Translations under genes and position numbers: made by a program
Assembly: GCF_014649115.1 (NCBI RefSeq)
Contig: NZ_BMSK01000002.1
Coordinates: 124,001 to 188,000, forward strand
Source of the DNA: Streptomyces eurythermus
GTDB taxonomy: Bacteria; Actinomycetota; Actinomycetes; Streptomycetales; Streptomycetaceae
DNA: 64,000 nt
Reading direction: 5' to 3'
Notes under the pieces: model-generated
What the model was told of the DNA's origin: nothing
Databases searched by the model: none
What the model saw: only the letters and a program-made list of their open reading frames with translations
In this document: piece by piece, positions 8,249 to 17,376 of the stretch
Numbering within the stretch: the first letter of the stretch is position 1
Layout: each line of letters opens with the position of its first letter

Positions 8249-9517
8249 ATGACAAGGACGAGATCCCTCTTATGGCCCGGCCTGCTCGCGGTGTTGCTGG
8301 TCCTCGGCACGGGCGGCACGGCACTGGGCCGCGCCGCTGCCGCCGCCCCCGCCAGAACCGCCGCCGCACCCGTCGACGCGGCTGCCGCGAGTGCCGGATG
8401 CGGCAAGGCACCGACACTGACGAGCGGCACGTACACGATCCAGAGCGGCGGCAGGAACCGGAGCTTCATCCTGCGGGTCCCCGACGGCTACGACCGCAAC
8501 CGCCCGTACCGGCTGGTCTTCGGCTTCCACTGGCTGGGCGGCACCTCCACCGACGTCGCCACCGGCCGCACCGTGGACCCGGGCACCTGGGCCTACTACG
8601 GGCTCCAGCGACTGGCGGACAACAGCGCCGTCTTCGTCGCGCCCCAGGGACTCGACAACGGCTGGGCCAACACCGGCGGGCAGGACATCACCTTCGTCGA
8701 CGACATGATCCAGCGGATCGAGACGGACCTGTGTGTCGACCAGACACAGCGCTTCGCCCTGGGGTTCAGCTACGGCGCCGCCATGTCGTACTCGCTCGCG
8801 TGTTCCCGTGCGACCGTCTTCCGCGCGGTCGCGGTCCAGAGCGGCGGGGTGCTCAGCGGCTGCGCCGACGGCACCCGGCCCATCGCCTACCTCGGAGTGC
8901 ACGGGCTCAGGGACAACGTCCTCGGCATCTCCGGCGGCCGGGAGATGCGGGACAGGTTCGTCAGGAACAACGGCTGCACCGCCCAGAACCCGCCCGAGCC
9001 GGCCCAGGGCAGCCTGACACACCGGGTCACCGCCTACTCGGGCTGCTCGGCCGGCCATCCGGTCGTCTGGGCCGCGTTCGACGAAGGGCACATCGCCGCT
9101 CCGCAGGACGGGGCCCCGGGGGACAGCGGCTCCAGGACCTGGCTGCCGCAGGAGATCTGGAAGTTCTTCACGCAGTTCCAGACCTCCACCCCGCCCCCGG
9201 GGACGGCGACCTGCCAGGTCACCAGCACCGTGAACGCGTGGAACACCGGCCTGACCGCGAACCTCACCCTCACCAACACCGGCACGACCGCGATCGACGG
9301 CTGGTCCCTCGCCTTCACCCTGCCCGAGGGCCAGACCATCACCTCCGGCTGGAACGCCGACTACTCGCCCGCCTCCGGCCGGGTGACGGCCAGGAACGTC
9401 TCCCACAACGCCACCCTCGCTCCCGGCGCGTCGGTCGACATCGGCTTCCAGGCCACCCACACCGGCAACACCGCGGCGCCGGGCTCCTACGCCCTCAACG
9501 GCACAGCCTGCGGCTGA
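8249..9517 (+). CDS. Secreted CE1/LpqC-type esterase with C-terminal CBM2
   Basis: A 422-residue exported protein. ATG at 8249 follows a purine-rich GGAAGG. After the signal peptide and an Ala-rich linker the alpha/beta-hydrolase core starts near residue 50, with FGFHWLGG (oxyanion region) and the nucleophile elbow GFSYG (Ser174). HIAAP near the end of the core supplies the probable His. From about residue 320 a CBM2 module is clear, including LTNTGTTAIDGWSLAF and a Cys pair bracketing the domain. The family contains feruloyl and acetylxylan esterases and PHB-depolymerase-like enzymes; CBM2 binds cellulose or xylan. As last gene of the operon it likely removes ester substituents from hemicellulose. 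Confidence 0.9.
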   Translation: MTRTRSLLWPGLLAVLLVLGTGGTALGRAAAAAPARTAAAPVDAAAASAGCGKAPTLTSGTYTIQSGGRNRSFILRVPDGYDRNRPYRLVFGFHWLGGTSTDVATGRTVDPGTWAYYGLQRLADNSAVFVAPQGLDNGWANTGGQDITFVDDMIQRIETDLCVDQTQRFALGFSYGAAMSYSLACSRATVFRAVAVQSGGVLSGCADGTRPIAYLGVHGLRDNVLGISGGREMRDRFVRNNGCTAQNPPEPAQGSLTHRVTAYSGCSAGHPVVWAAFDEGHIAAPQDGAPGDSGSRTWLPQEIWKFFTQFQTSTPPPGTATCQVTSTVNAWNTGLTANLTLTNTGTTAIDGWSLAFTLPEGQTITSGWNADYSPASGRVTARNVSHNATLAPGASVDIGFQATHTGNTAAPGSYALNGTACG

Positions 9518-9568
9518 CCGGGAGGCCACCGAGCGCCGGCCGGTGAACTCCGGCCGCCGCGACGCCGC

Positions 9569-9601
9569 CACCCCCGGCCCGCTGTCCCGGGGCCGGGGGT
9601 G
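9569..9601 (+). terminator. Terminator of the polysaccharide-degradation operon
   Basis: A perfect 12-bp stem, CACCCCCGGCCC paired with GGGCCGGGGGTG around a 9-nt loop, lies 52 nt after the esterase stop codon. It has no long T-run, as usual in Streptomyces. Confidence 0.7.
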
Positions 9602-9739
9602 ACGACGTACGCGAGGGAGCACATCGACGGCGGCCGGGCCGGGGTGGTCCCCGGTGACCCCCGCGTGATTGTGAGGATGCCGTGGTGGCCGAATGGCGAC
9701 CTGTCGCCGCGTCCCCGGCCTCTCTACCCTCCCGTATCC

Positions 9740-11542
9740 ATGACAGCAGGACACCAGGAAACGACCCGCAGACGGTTCCTCGCGGGTGCCGGGGGCACGG
9801 TGGGCGCCCTCGCCTTGGCGCCGGTTGCCGCCGCCCACGCCGCTGCCGCCGCCCCCGCCGGCAAGCACGTCGCCGTCCTCGGCGGCGGCGTCGCCGGACT
9901 CAGCGCCGCCCACGAACTCGCCGAACGCGGCTACACCGTCACCGTCTACGAGTACTACGACGTGCTCGGCGGCAAGGCGCGCTCGATGGACGTACCGGGA
10001 ACCGGCACCGGCGGCCGCAGACCCCTGCCCGGGGAACACGGCTTCCGCTTCTTCCCGGGCTTCTACCGGAACCTGCCGGACACCATGCGCCGCATCCCCT
10101 TCCCCGGCAACCCGGGCGGCGTCCACGACAACCTCCGCAACGGCACCGAGGCACTCTTCGCCCGCGAAGCCGGCCGCCCGGACCTCCACTTCCCGTTGCG
10201 GCGGGTCACCACCCCGCCCGCACCCGGCGACATCACCCCGTCGTGGATCCGCGACCAGATCCTCTCCGTCCTCGACCTGGGCAGCCGGCTGCCCGCGCAC
10301 GAGGCCGCCTACTTCGCCGGCCGTGTCCTCGTCCACCTCACCAGCTGCGACGCGCGCCGCGAGGACCAGTGGGAGAAGACCCCCTGGTGGCACTTCATCC
10401 GCGCCGAGCGGATGAGCGAGGAGTACCGCACCCTGCTCGGCATCGGACAGACCCGCAACCTCGTCGCCACCCGCGCCGAGGTCGCCTCCACCCGCACCGT
10501 CGGCCGCGTCATCATCGAGGCGCTGCTGCTGTGGGGCCTGCTGGGCCGCGGCATGGACGGTGACGCGGACATCGACCGGGTGCTCAACGCCCCGACCAGC
10601 GAGGCGTGGATCGACCCCTGGACCACTCATCTGCGCTCCCTGGGCGTCCGGTTCGTCCTCGGCACGGAGGTGCGGGAGGTCCTCTACGACGGTGGGCGCG
10701 TCACCGGCGTACGGGTCTCGGCCCGTGACGGGAGCGGCGAACGCACCGTCACCGCCGACCACTACATCAGCGCCATGCCCGTCGAGCACGCCCGGCGGAC
10801 CTGGGGTGCCGCGCTGCGCGCGGCCGACCCGCAGCTCGCCCGGTGCGACGCGCTGCAGACGGACTGGATGACCGGTGTGCAGTTCTATCTGCGCACGCCG
10901 GCACCCGTCGTCCACGGACACATCAACTGCCTCGACTCCCCGTGGTCGGTGACCGCGATCGGGCAGGCGCAGTTCTGGGACGTACGGGACTTCCCGGCGG
11001 ACTACGGCGACGGACGCGCCCACGACTGCCTGTCGGCGATCGTCTCGGAGTGGGACAAGCCCGGGATCCTGTACGGCAAGACGGCCCGCGAGTGCACGCG
11101 CGAGGAGGTCGTCGAGGAGTGCTGGGCCCAGCTGAAGGACGCCCTGAACGACTCCGGCAAGACGACCCTCAGGGACGCCGACCGGATCGCCTGGTTCATG
11201 GATCCGGCCGTCACCGGACTCGGCGGCCCCGATCCGCAGAACCGGGAACCGCTCCTGGTCCACCCCGCGGGCACGCTGTACAACCGCCCGTCGGCGCGGA
11301 CCGCCGTGCCGAACTTCTTCCTCGCCGGGGACTACGTCCGCACCGACGTGGACCTGGCGACGATGGAGGGCGCCAACGAGTCGGCGCGGCGGGCCGTCAA
11401 CGCGCTGCTCGACCGGGACGGTTCGGACGCCGAACGCTGCCGGATCTGGGAGCTGTACCGCCCCCAGGAGCTGGAGCCCCTCAAACGCGTCGACGAGGTG
11501 CGCTACCGGCTCGGCCTGCCCAACACCTTCGACCTGGGCTGA
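9740..11542 (+). CDS. Tat-exported FAD-dependent oxidoreductase (phytoene-desaturase/amine-oxidase-like)
   Basis: A 600-residue flavoprotein. The N-terminus carries a twin-arginine signal (RRRFLAG followed by a hydrophobic Ala-rich stretch), so the folded FAD enzyme should be exported. The dinucleotide-binding fold is explicit: VAVLGGGVAGLSAAHELAERG followed by the acidic end of beta-2 in VTVYEYYDVLGGKARS. A second FAD-contacting motif lies near the C-terminus in NFFLAGDYVRTDVDLATMEGA. This architecture is shared by hydroxysqualene dehydroxylases, carotenoid desaturases and amine oxidases. ATG at 9740 is chosen because it starts the Tat signal. Substrate unknown; the neighbours give no pathway context. 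Confidence 0.85.
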   Translation: MTAGHQETTRRRFLAGAGGTVGALALAPVAAAHAAAAAPAGKHVAVLGGGVAGLSAAHELAERGYTVTVYEYYDVLGGKARSMDVPGTGTGGRRPLPGEHGFRFFPGFYRNLPDTMRRIPFPGNPGGVHDNLRNGTEALFAREAGRPDLHFPLRRVTTPPAPGDITPSWIRDQILSVLDLGSRLPAHEAAYFAGRVLVHLTSCDARREDQWEKTPWWHFIRAERMSEEYRTLLGIGQTRNLVATRAEVASTRTVGRVIIEALLLWGLLGRGMDGDADIDRVLNAPTSEAWIDPWTTHLRSLGVRFVLGTEVREVLYDGGRVTGVRVSARDGSGERTVTADHYISAMPVEHARRTWGAALRAADPQLARCDALQTDWMTGVQFYLRTPAPVVHGHINCLDSPWSVTAIGQAQFWDVRDFPADYGDGRAHDCLSAIVSEWDKPGILYGKTARECTREEVVEECWAQLKDALNDSGKTTLRDADRIAWFMDPAVTGLGGPDPQNREPLLVHPAGTLYNRPSARTAVPNFFLAGDYVRTDVDLATMEGANESARRAVNALLDRDGSDAERCRIWELYRPQELEPLKRVDEVRYRLGLPNTFDLG

Positions 11543-11693
11543 CGTGCGCGAAGCCACCCCGGGCGGACGGGGCGGTCACCGCGGCAGCCGTGGTCCGGCC
11601 ATCTGTCACCCCATCAGGCCGACTATGCGCGACATCCGCCACGGCCGCGCCAAACGCTCGTAGAGTCGGGCCAGTTGACGGGAAGGATGCACG

Positions 11694-12179
11694 ATGTCCC
11701 ATGATCTGACCGAACTGGCGCGTGTCGGCCGTGCGCTGGAGGAGGCACATTCCCTGCTGGAGACCGAACGCGAACGCCTGGAACAACAGCACGGTCGGAC
11801 ACCGTACGACGCCATCGCGGGCAGCCCCGCGCAGACACTGCACGGCATCACGGACCTTTCCCGGTCCATGTCCACGGCGCTCGAACAACTCGCCCTGGCC
11901 GCCGGCTACCTCGCCCTCGGCATGGACGAGCGAGGCACCCGGGCGCTCGCGATGGCACGGAGGGAACCGCTGTCCTTCCCGTCCGGCGCGGACCGCATGG
12001 CACGCCCGCTCGGCGAAGCCACCGTGCAGGCGATGGAGCTGATCCGCGACCTCGGCTTCTTCCCCGAGGAGACCGCGATCGCGATCGACGTGGCCCTCGC
12101 CGCTCCCCAGGCGACCTACCCGCCGGCCGACTGGAGCACCTACCACCGCCAGGAACGCACCTGGCCCGAAGGAGACTGA
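11694..12179 (+). CDS. Hypothetical helical protein (161 aa)
   Basis: No family recognised. The product is acidic and almost entirely helical, with a heptad-like stretch at about residues 5-30 (LARVGRALEEAHSLLETER) and a second helix around residues 50-75. No signal peptide, membrane segment or metal motif is visible. ATG at 11694 follows GGAAGG at a normal distance. It stands alone between the FAD oxidoreductase and the convergent two-component system. Codon use is like that of the neighbours, so it is probably expressed; function unknown. Confidence 0.75.
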   Translation: MSHDLTELARVGRALEEAHSLLETERERLEQQHGRTPYDAIAGSPAQTLHGITDLSRSMSTALEQLALAAGYLALGMDERGTRALAMARREPLSFPSGADRMARPLGEATVQAMELIRDLGFFPEETAIAIDVALAAPQATYPPADWSTYHRQERTWPEGD

Positions 12180-12212
12180 CCCACCGCCCCGGGCGTCCGT
12201 TGTGCGTTCGGG

Positions 12213-12851
12213 TCAGCGGCGGATGAGGCCCAGGTCGGTGGCGACGGCGACGGCGGCGGTGCGGGACTCGACGCCGAGCTTGGCGTAGACGCGGGCCAGG
12301 TGGGACTTGACCGTGCCTTCGGCCAGGTGGAGACGGTCGCCGACGGCCTGGTTGGACAGGCCGTCGGCGACCAGGGCGAGGACCTCGGTCTCGCGCCGGG
12401 TCAGGGCGGTGCCGGGGGCGCGCAGCCGGTGCATCAGCCGGTCGGCGACGGTGGGTGCCAGTGTGGTGCGTCCGGCGGCCGCGGTACGTACGGCGGCGGC
12501 CAGGTCCTCGGGCGGGGCGTCCTTGAGGAGGTAGCCGGTGGCTCCGGCCTCGATGGCGGGCAGGGTGTCGGCGTCGGAGTCGTAGGTGGTGACGATCAGG
12601 ACCCGGGGGGCTCCGGGCCGTGCGGTGATCCGGGCGGTGGCTTCGGCGCCGCCCATGCCCTTGCCGAATCGCAGGTCCATCAGCACCACGTCGATATCGC
12701 CTTCGGCGGCGCGGGTGACGGCGTCCTCGGCGGTGGCGGCCTCGGCCACGACGACGAGGCCGGGTTCGGTCTCCAGCACGGCGCGCAGCCCGGCCCGTAC
12801 CACGGGGTGGTCGTCGGCCAGGAGCAGACGGATGGGGGTGGCGTCGGTCAC
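12213..12851 (-). CDS. NarL/LuxR-family response regulator
   Basis: A 212-residue response regulator. The receiver domain has the acidic pair LLLADDHP (residues 11-14), phospho-acceptor Asp59 in VVLMDLRF, the switch Thr in LIVTTYDSD and Lys in YLLKDAP. The C-terminal 65 residues are a LuxR-type helix-turn-helix (LTRRETEVLALVADGLSNQ, GTVKSHLARVYAKLGV). The GTG start at 12851 overlaps the kinase stop by four bases, so the pair is translationally coupled. It should be phosphorylated by the upstream kinase and most likely controls the divergent ABC exporter that begins at 14241. Confidence 0.93.
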   Translation of the reverse strand: MTDATPIRLLLADDHPVVRAGLRAVLETEPGLVVVAEAATAEDAVTRAAEGDIDVVLMDLRFGKGMGGAEATARITARPGAPRVLIVTTYDSDADTLPAIEAGATGYLLKDAPPEDLAAAVRTAAAGRTTLAPTVADRLMHRLRAPGTALTRRETEVLALVADGLSNQAVGDRLHLAEGTVKSHLARVYAKLGVESRTAAVAVATDLGLIRR

Positions 12852-14068
12852 GGGCGGGCCTCCGGCTGGATCCGGGCCGGCGGGGTGAGGGGCAACCGGG
12901 CGGCCAGGGCGGTTCCGTGGCCGGGGGCGGAGGTGACGGTGAGGGTGCCGCCGAGGGCATGGGCGCGGGCGCGCATGGCGGCCAGTCCGAAGCCGCCGGC
13001 TTCCGGGTCGGGGGCGGGAAGCCGGCCGGGGTCGAAGCCACGTCCGTCGTCGACGATGTCGAGGGCGACGTGATCGCCGAGGTAGCCGAGGGTGACGTCG
13101 GCGCTGGTGGCCCCGGCGTGGCGGACGGTGTTGGCGAGGGCGGACTGGGCGATGCGCAGCAAGGCGACCTCCTGGGCGGTGGTGAGCGGGGCGGGGTCGC
13201 CGGTGAGGCGGAGGCGTGCGGTGAGGCGGTGCCGTGCGGAGGTGGTGGCACACAGGCGCTCCAGGGCGCCGGCCAGGGTGGTGCCCTCCAGCGTGGGCGG
13301 GGTGAGGGCGGCGACGAAGCGGCGGGCCTCGGCGAGATTGTCGACGGCGGCCTGCCGTGCCTGGTCGACGTAGCGGGCCGCGTTCTGTGGCGCCTGCGGC
13401 AGCGCGCGTTCGGCGGCGCGCAGCAGCAGCTGGATGCTGGACAGGCCCTGGGCCAGGGTGTCGTGGATCTCGCGGGCCAGCCGGTCGCGTTCGGCGAGCA
13501 CGCCGGCGGTGTGCTGGGCGGCGGCCAGATCGGCGCGGGTGGCGGTGAGTTCCTCGATCAGCCCGCGGCGGTGTTCGCTCTCCCGGTACAGGGCCTCGTA
13601 CCCCCACACCACAGCGACCGCCACGGCGGCGCCGAGGGCCGGGCCGATGGCCATGGCGGGGCTGAAGGAGTGCTGGTGGGCGGCGAAGCCCGCGATGGCC
13701 GCCAGGGCGGTGGCGGCCACGGCCGCCAGTCCGGCGCGGCGGGGCAGCAGGTGCAGCTGGAGGAAGTACAGCGGGAAGGCCACCCACACGGCGTCGGGGG
13801 ACAGGGCGAGCAGCATCAGCCAGCAGGCGCCCACGACGGCCAGCCACAGCGCGGCGGCCCGCCGTGAGCGGCGTACGCGCGGCAGGACGGGCCCGGCCGC
13901 GTACACCAGGCCGCACACGGCCGACGCGGCGACGACCACCCCGGCATGGGGCCGGCCGCCGGTCACGGCACGGCCGGCGGCCAGCGCGAGCAGGCCGATG
14001 ACCAGCAGGTGCAGGCACCAGGCCAGGGCCCGGGTGGTCGGGGTCGGGGCGGGAGCAGCGGTGTTCAC
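12848..14068 (-). CDS. Sensor histidine kinase (HisKA_3 type)
   Basis: A 406-residue membrane kinase. The N-terminal ~155 residues contain about five or six hydrophobic segments with short loops, so sensing is probably intramembrane. The dimerisation/phosphotransfer helix carries REIHDTLAQGLSSI with phospho-acceptor His202. The HATPase_c domain follows, with DDGRGFDPG, GGFGLAAMRARA and GHGT. This is the partner class of NarL-type regulators, and the response regulator overlaps its stop codon. Comparable kinase/regulator pairs next to an ABC exporter respond to cell-envelope or antibiotic stress; the signal here is unknown. Confidence 0.93.
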   Translation of the reverse strand: MNTAAPAPTPTTRALAWCLHLLVIGLLALAAGRAVTGGRPHAGVVVAASAVCGLVYAAGPVLPRVRRSRRAAALWLAVVGACWLMLLALSPDAVWVAFPLYFLQLHLLPRRAGLAAVAATALAAIAGFAAHQHSFSPAMAIGPALGAAVAVAVVWGYEALYRESEHRRGLIEELTATRADLAAAQHTAGVLAERDRLAREIHDTLAQGLSSIQLLLRAAERALPQAPQNAARYVDQARQAAVDNLAEARRFVAALTPPTLEGTTLAGALERLCATTSARHRLTARLRLTGDPAPLTTAQEVALLRIAQSALANTVRHAGATSADVTLGYLGDHVALDIVDDGRGFDPGRLPAPDPEAGGFGLAAMRARAHALGGTLTVTSAPGHGTALAARLPLTPPARIQPEARP

Positions 14069-14240
14069 AGTACGTCCCAGGTTACGGAGACGGACGGCCC
14101 GGGACCTCCATCGAAAGTTAGAACCCGCGTGCGGACTTTCGGCCCGCCAAGTGCCGTCCTGCGCCGGACGCGCGCCCAGGGGGTTGGCGGCGATGGTGGG
14201 GTCCTACCGCTTTCACCGCCGGAAAGGACAGGCCAGGGCC

Positions 14241-15329
14241 GTGTTCGTCGCCTGGAGAGACCTGAAGTTCGCCAAGGGGCGCTTCGCCCTGATGGGGAGT
14301 GTCATCGCGCTGATCACCCTGCTGGTCGGGCTGCTGTCCGGGCTCACGGCCGGACTGGGGCAGCAGAACGTCTCCGCGATCACGGAACTGCCCGCAGACA
14401 AGATCGCCTTCCAGGATCCCGGTGGCGGGCAGGACCTGTCGTATGCCGACTCCACCGTCACCGAACGGCAGTGGCGGCAGTGGGCCGGGGCCCCCGGCGT
14501 CGAGAGCGCCGAACCGCTGGGCATCACCACCACCAAGGCCACCGCGGCAGGCAGGAGCACCGGGGTCTCGGCCTTCGGCGTCGAACCCGGCTCCCGCCTC
14601 GCACCGCACAGCGACAAGATCACCGGCAGTACGGTGGTGCTGTCCACCGCGGCCGCCGACGACCTCGGCGTGCGCGTCGGCGACTCCCTCGCCCTGGCGG
14701 GCCGGCGGCTGGAGGTGGCCGCCGTCGAGGGCGAGGCCCACTTCAGCCACACCCCGGTGATCTGGACCAGCCTGGACATCTGGCGGAAGACCGCGCCGCC
14801 GACGGGCTACGGCCAAGGCCCGAGCGCCACCGTCATCGCCCTGAACACCACCTCCCGGGCCGACACGGCGGCCGTCGACCGGCAGGCCGGCACCCGAACG
14901 GTCGCCACCGGCGACTCCCTGTCCGCGATCGGCTCCTACACCTCCGAGAACGGCTCCCTGCAACTGATGCGCGGCTTCCTGTTCGCCATCTCCGCCCTCG
15001 TCATCGGCGCCTTCTTCACCGTCTGGACCGTCCAGCGCAGCGGCGACGTCGCCGTCCTCAAGGCCCTGGGCGCCTCCACCACGGATCTCCTCAAGGACGC
15101 CCTCGGCCAGGCCGCCGTCCTGCTCACCGGCGGCACCCTGATCGGCACCGGCGGCGCCGCCGCCCTCGGCGCCCTGGTATCCGGCTCCGCCGTGCCGTTC
15201 CTGCTCACACCCGCCACCGTCGTGCTCCCGGCCACCGTGAACATCCTCCTCGGCGTCCTCGGAGCCGCCCTGTCCATCCGCCGCATCACCTCCGTCGACC
15301 CGCTGAGCGCCCTGGGGAGCGCCCGATGA
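14241..15329 (+). CDS. ABC transporter permease, FtsX/MacB-like
   Basis: A 362-residue permease. GTG at 14241 (MFVAWRDLKFAKGRF) is chosen because GGAAAGGA lies 12 nt upstream and the first membrane segment follows immediately. One transmembrane segment near the N-terminus (residues ~16-38) precedes a ~200-residue extracytoplasmic domain; three more segments lie in the C-terminal ~120 residues with AVLKALGASTTDLLKD between them, the topology of MacB/FtsX mechanotransmission permeases. The stop codon overlaps the start of the ATPase gene (ATGA), so the two form one exporter. It is divergent from, and probably controlled by, the two-component system. Confidence 0.9.
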   Translation: MFVAWRDLKFAKGRFALMGSVIALITLLVGLLSGLTAGLGQQNVSAITELPADKIAFQDPGGGQDLSYADSTVTERQWRQWAGAPGVESAEPLGITTTKATAAGRSTGVSAFGVEPGSRLAPHSDKITGSTVVLSTAAADDLGVRVGDSLALAGRRLEVAAVEGEAHFSHTPVIWTSLDIWRKTAPPTGYGQGPSATVIALNTTSRADTAAVDRQAGTRTVATGDSLSAIGSYTSENGSLQLMRGFLFAISALVIGAFFTVWTVQRSGDVAVLKALGASTTDLLKDALGQAAVLLTGGTLIGTGGAAALGALVSGSAVPFLLTPATVVLPATVNILLGVLGAALSIRRITSVDPLSALGSAR

Positions 15330-16036
15330 GCCTGCACCTGACCGACGTCACTCTCACCTACCCCGACGGCGACGGCCGCCTGACCGCCCTGGACCGGGTC
15401 AGCCTCGATGTCCCCCGGGGCACCCTGACCGTCGTGGCCGGCCCCTCCGGCTCCGGCAAGTCCAGTCTCCTCGCCGTCGCCGCCACCCTGATCACCCCCG
15501 ACACCGGCACCGTCGCCGTCGACGGCCGGACCACCTCGGGCCTGTCCCGCGGCGAACTCACCGCACTGCGCCGCCACAAGATCGGCATCGTCTTCCAGCA
15601 GCCCAATCTGCTGCCCTCCCTCACCGCCGCCGAGCAGCTCCAGGTCATGGCCCGGATCGCCGGCCGTACACCCCGTACCGCCCGCGCCCGCGCGCTGGAA
15701 CTCCTCGACGCCGTCGGCCTGGCCGGTCAAGCCGCGCGGCGACCCCATCAGCTCTCCGGCGGCCAGCGCCAGCGCGTCAACATCGCCCGCGCGCTGATGA
15801 ACGACCCCACCGTGCTCCTGGTCGACGAACCCACCAGCGCCCTCGACCATGAACGGGGCGCCGCCGTCGTCGACCTGATCACCCGCCTCACCCACCAGCG
15901 GGGCACCGCCACCGTCCTGGTCACCCACGACCGCACCCACCTCACCGCCGCCGACCGGCTCGCCGAGGTCCACGACGGCCGGCTCCACCTGGCGGCGTCG
16001 CCCGAGGGCACCGGCGGGGCGGATCGCCAACCATGA
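15326..16036 (+). CDS. ABC transporter ATP-binding protein, MacB/LolD-like
   Basis: A 236-residue ATPase. Walker A is GPSGSGKSS, the Q-loop lies in GIVFQQPNLLPSLTA, the signature is LSGGQRQR, Walker B is VLLVDEPTSAL and the H-loop His is in VLVTHD. ATG at 15326 overlaps the permease stop (ATGA). It powers the adjacent FtsX-like permease, a configuration used for peptide, antibiotic or lipid export. The last codons run into an IS110-type transposase scar on the other strand (16027-16245), so the extreme C-terminus (GTGGADRQP) may not be ancestral; all catalytic motifs are intact. Confidence 0.93.
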   Translation: MSLHLTDVTLTYPDGDGRLTALDRVSLDVPRGTLTVVAGPSGSGKSSLLAVAATLITPDTGTVAVDGRTTSGLSRGELTALRRHKIGIVFQQPNLLPSLTAAEQLQVMARIAGRTPRTARARALELLDAVGLAGQAARRPHQLSGGQRQRVNIARALMNDPTVLLVDEPTSALDHERGAAVVDLITRLTHQRGTATVLVTHDRTHLTAADRLAEVHDGRLHLAASPEGTGGADRQP

Positions 16037-16245
16037 CGTGGGGCGAGGCAGAGCAGGACCTGGGTGTGGTGCCTGCCCTGGGCGATCTTCTTGTCGTAGC
16101 GGGCCCGGGAGACCGGGTCGCCCGGACCGGCGAACAATGAGGCGGCCGGGCTCGAGACGATCAGCGAGGCCGCCTCGGTCCCCGGAACGGTTACGGTCTG
16201 CTCGTCCGACGCGGCGAAGACGTCCTCGACAAGCCGCTCGGCCAC
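16027..16245 (-). pseudogene. IS110-family transposase relic with internal deletion
   Basis: The minus-strand frame reads VVPGT-like and DEQTVTVPGTEAASLIV, typical of the middle of IS110-type transposases. It then jumps to DPVSRARYDKKIAQGRHHTQ and VLLCLA, typical of their C-terminal end. The large segment that normally separates these parts is missing. No start, terminal repeat or second copy is visible. It is a dead remnant joined to the 3' end of the ABC ATPase gene. The rest of 16037-16394 holds no gene that I can support. Confidence 0.7.
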
Positions 16246-16394
16246 CCGCGGTGCCTTCCGCTACGCTCGATCTCGCCCGGGGCTCGGGGAGCAGGAATAC
16301 GCGTACGGGATGCCGGGCCGGGGCCTGGGAGCGGTGCCGGACGGCCTGACCGTGGCGACAAGGGATGCGTGGGCCACCGAAGGGTGGGGGACGG

Positions 16395-17288
16395 GTGAGG
16401 AATCGGACCACGTTGCGGGTGGGTTCGCGTAGGTCACGGCCCGGTACCTCACGCGGGACAGCGGACACCGCCGCCGAGCCGTGGTGGAGGAAGCACGGAC
16501 GGCTGCTCTATCTCGGGGTCGGCATACCTGTGATCGGCGCGGTGCTGACCGCCCTCGCCCTCAACGGCCTGGGCCTGGGCGGCGAGTCCGAATCCGCCGT
16601 GCCCGCCGCTACAGGCAGCCCCTCGGCGAGTCCTGCGTCCGCGCCGTTCACCGTGTCCGCCCGGCAGGACGGCGATGACGGCGGCTGCACGGCCCTGGAG
16701 GACAGGATCTCCTCGCCGCGGGACCGGGCCGAGATCGTGACCGGCGGTGACGTGGCCGGGGTCGTCCGGCGCCATCGTGGCGCACGGGCCGGTGAACTCA
16801 CCACCGAACTCACGATCGAAGGCGGTACACGGCCCCTCACCATCACTTCGATCGATATCGAGCCCGAACAGCCGCGTCCCGCACCGCCGTTCGCCGGAAC
16901 GCTGCTCTGCGAGGAGAGCGCCGGAGGTGAGCCGAAGATCCAACTGTACGCAGACCTGGACAGCACCCGACCGGTGTTCCTGAACGGGAAGGGCTCGGCC
17001 GATCGATACTTCGACGAGCACGTCGTCACGCTCGCGCCGGGCGAGCAGGTCAACCTGTCGGCGACTTTTGTGGCCGTGAAGGGGTCCCGCGAGTTCCGGC
17101 TGGTCGTCCGCTATGTGCGGAACGGGAAGGAGGGCGCGGTCTCCGTGCCTGCCCCGCGCGGGAGCCGGTACGCGGTGACCGGATACGCCGCGGAGTACGG
17201 GGCCGTGTACTCGGGGGCGCCGAACGGAGGGTTCCGGCTCGAGGACGACTCCCGGCCCTGCCGATGGTCTCCCGCGGCGCCATGCTGA
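16395..17288 (+). CDS. Hypothetical single-pass membrane protein with extracellular domain
   Basis: About 297 residues from a GTG at 16395 (purine-rich AGGGTGGGGG upstream). A basic N-terminus is followed by one membrane segment (LLYLGVGIPVIGAVLTALAL, about residues 38-57), then a Ser/Ala/Pro linker and an extracytoplasmic region of ~210 residues rich in beta-type sequence, with Cys residues near CTALED, LLCEE and at the C-terminus (PCRW, PC). No family recognised. It lies 88 nt before the beta-propeller gene on the same strand, so the two may act together at the cell surface. Confidence 0.75.
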   Translation: MRNRTTLRVGSRRSRPGTSRGTADTAAEPWWRKHGRLLYLGVGIPVIGAVLTALALNGLGLGGESESAVPAATGSPSASPASAPFTVSARQDGDDGGCTALEDRISSPRDRAEIVTGGDVAGVVRRHRGARAGELTTELTIEGGTRPLTITSIDIEPEQPRPAPPFAGTLLCEESAGGEPKIQLYADLDSTRPVFLNGKGSADRYFDEHVVTLAPGEQVNLSATFVAVKGSREFRLVVRYVRNGKEGAVSVPAPRGSRYAVTGYAAEYGAVYSGAPNGGFRLEDDSRPCRWSPAAPC

Positions 17289-17376
17289 CCGGCGGTGCTC
17301 ATCGCTCCGGGGAAGGCCCGCAAGAACCTGGGAAGGCCCGCGAAGTTCCGGAAAGTTCTGGGAAACGGGGAGTTGG

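Noticed and set aside
8270..11557. 1095-codon minus-strand frame opposite the esterase and FAD oxidoreductase genes
   Set aside because: Antisense shadow of two clear genes; it has no recognisable domain and crosses an intergenic terminator.
12213..14018. A single 601-residue fusion of kinase-region sequence and response regulator
   Set aside because: The upstream part is out of frame with the kinase and low-complexity; the GTG at 12851 with its 4-bp overlap gives two normal proteins.
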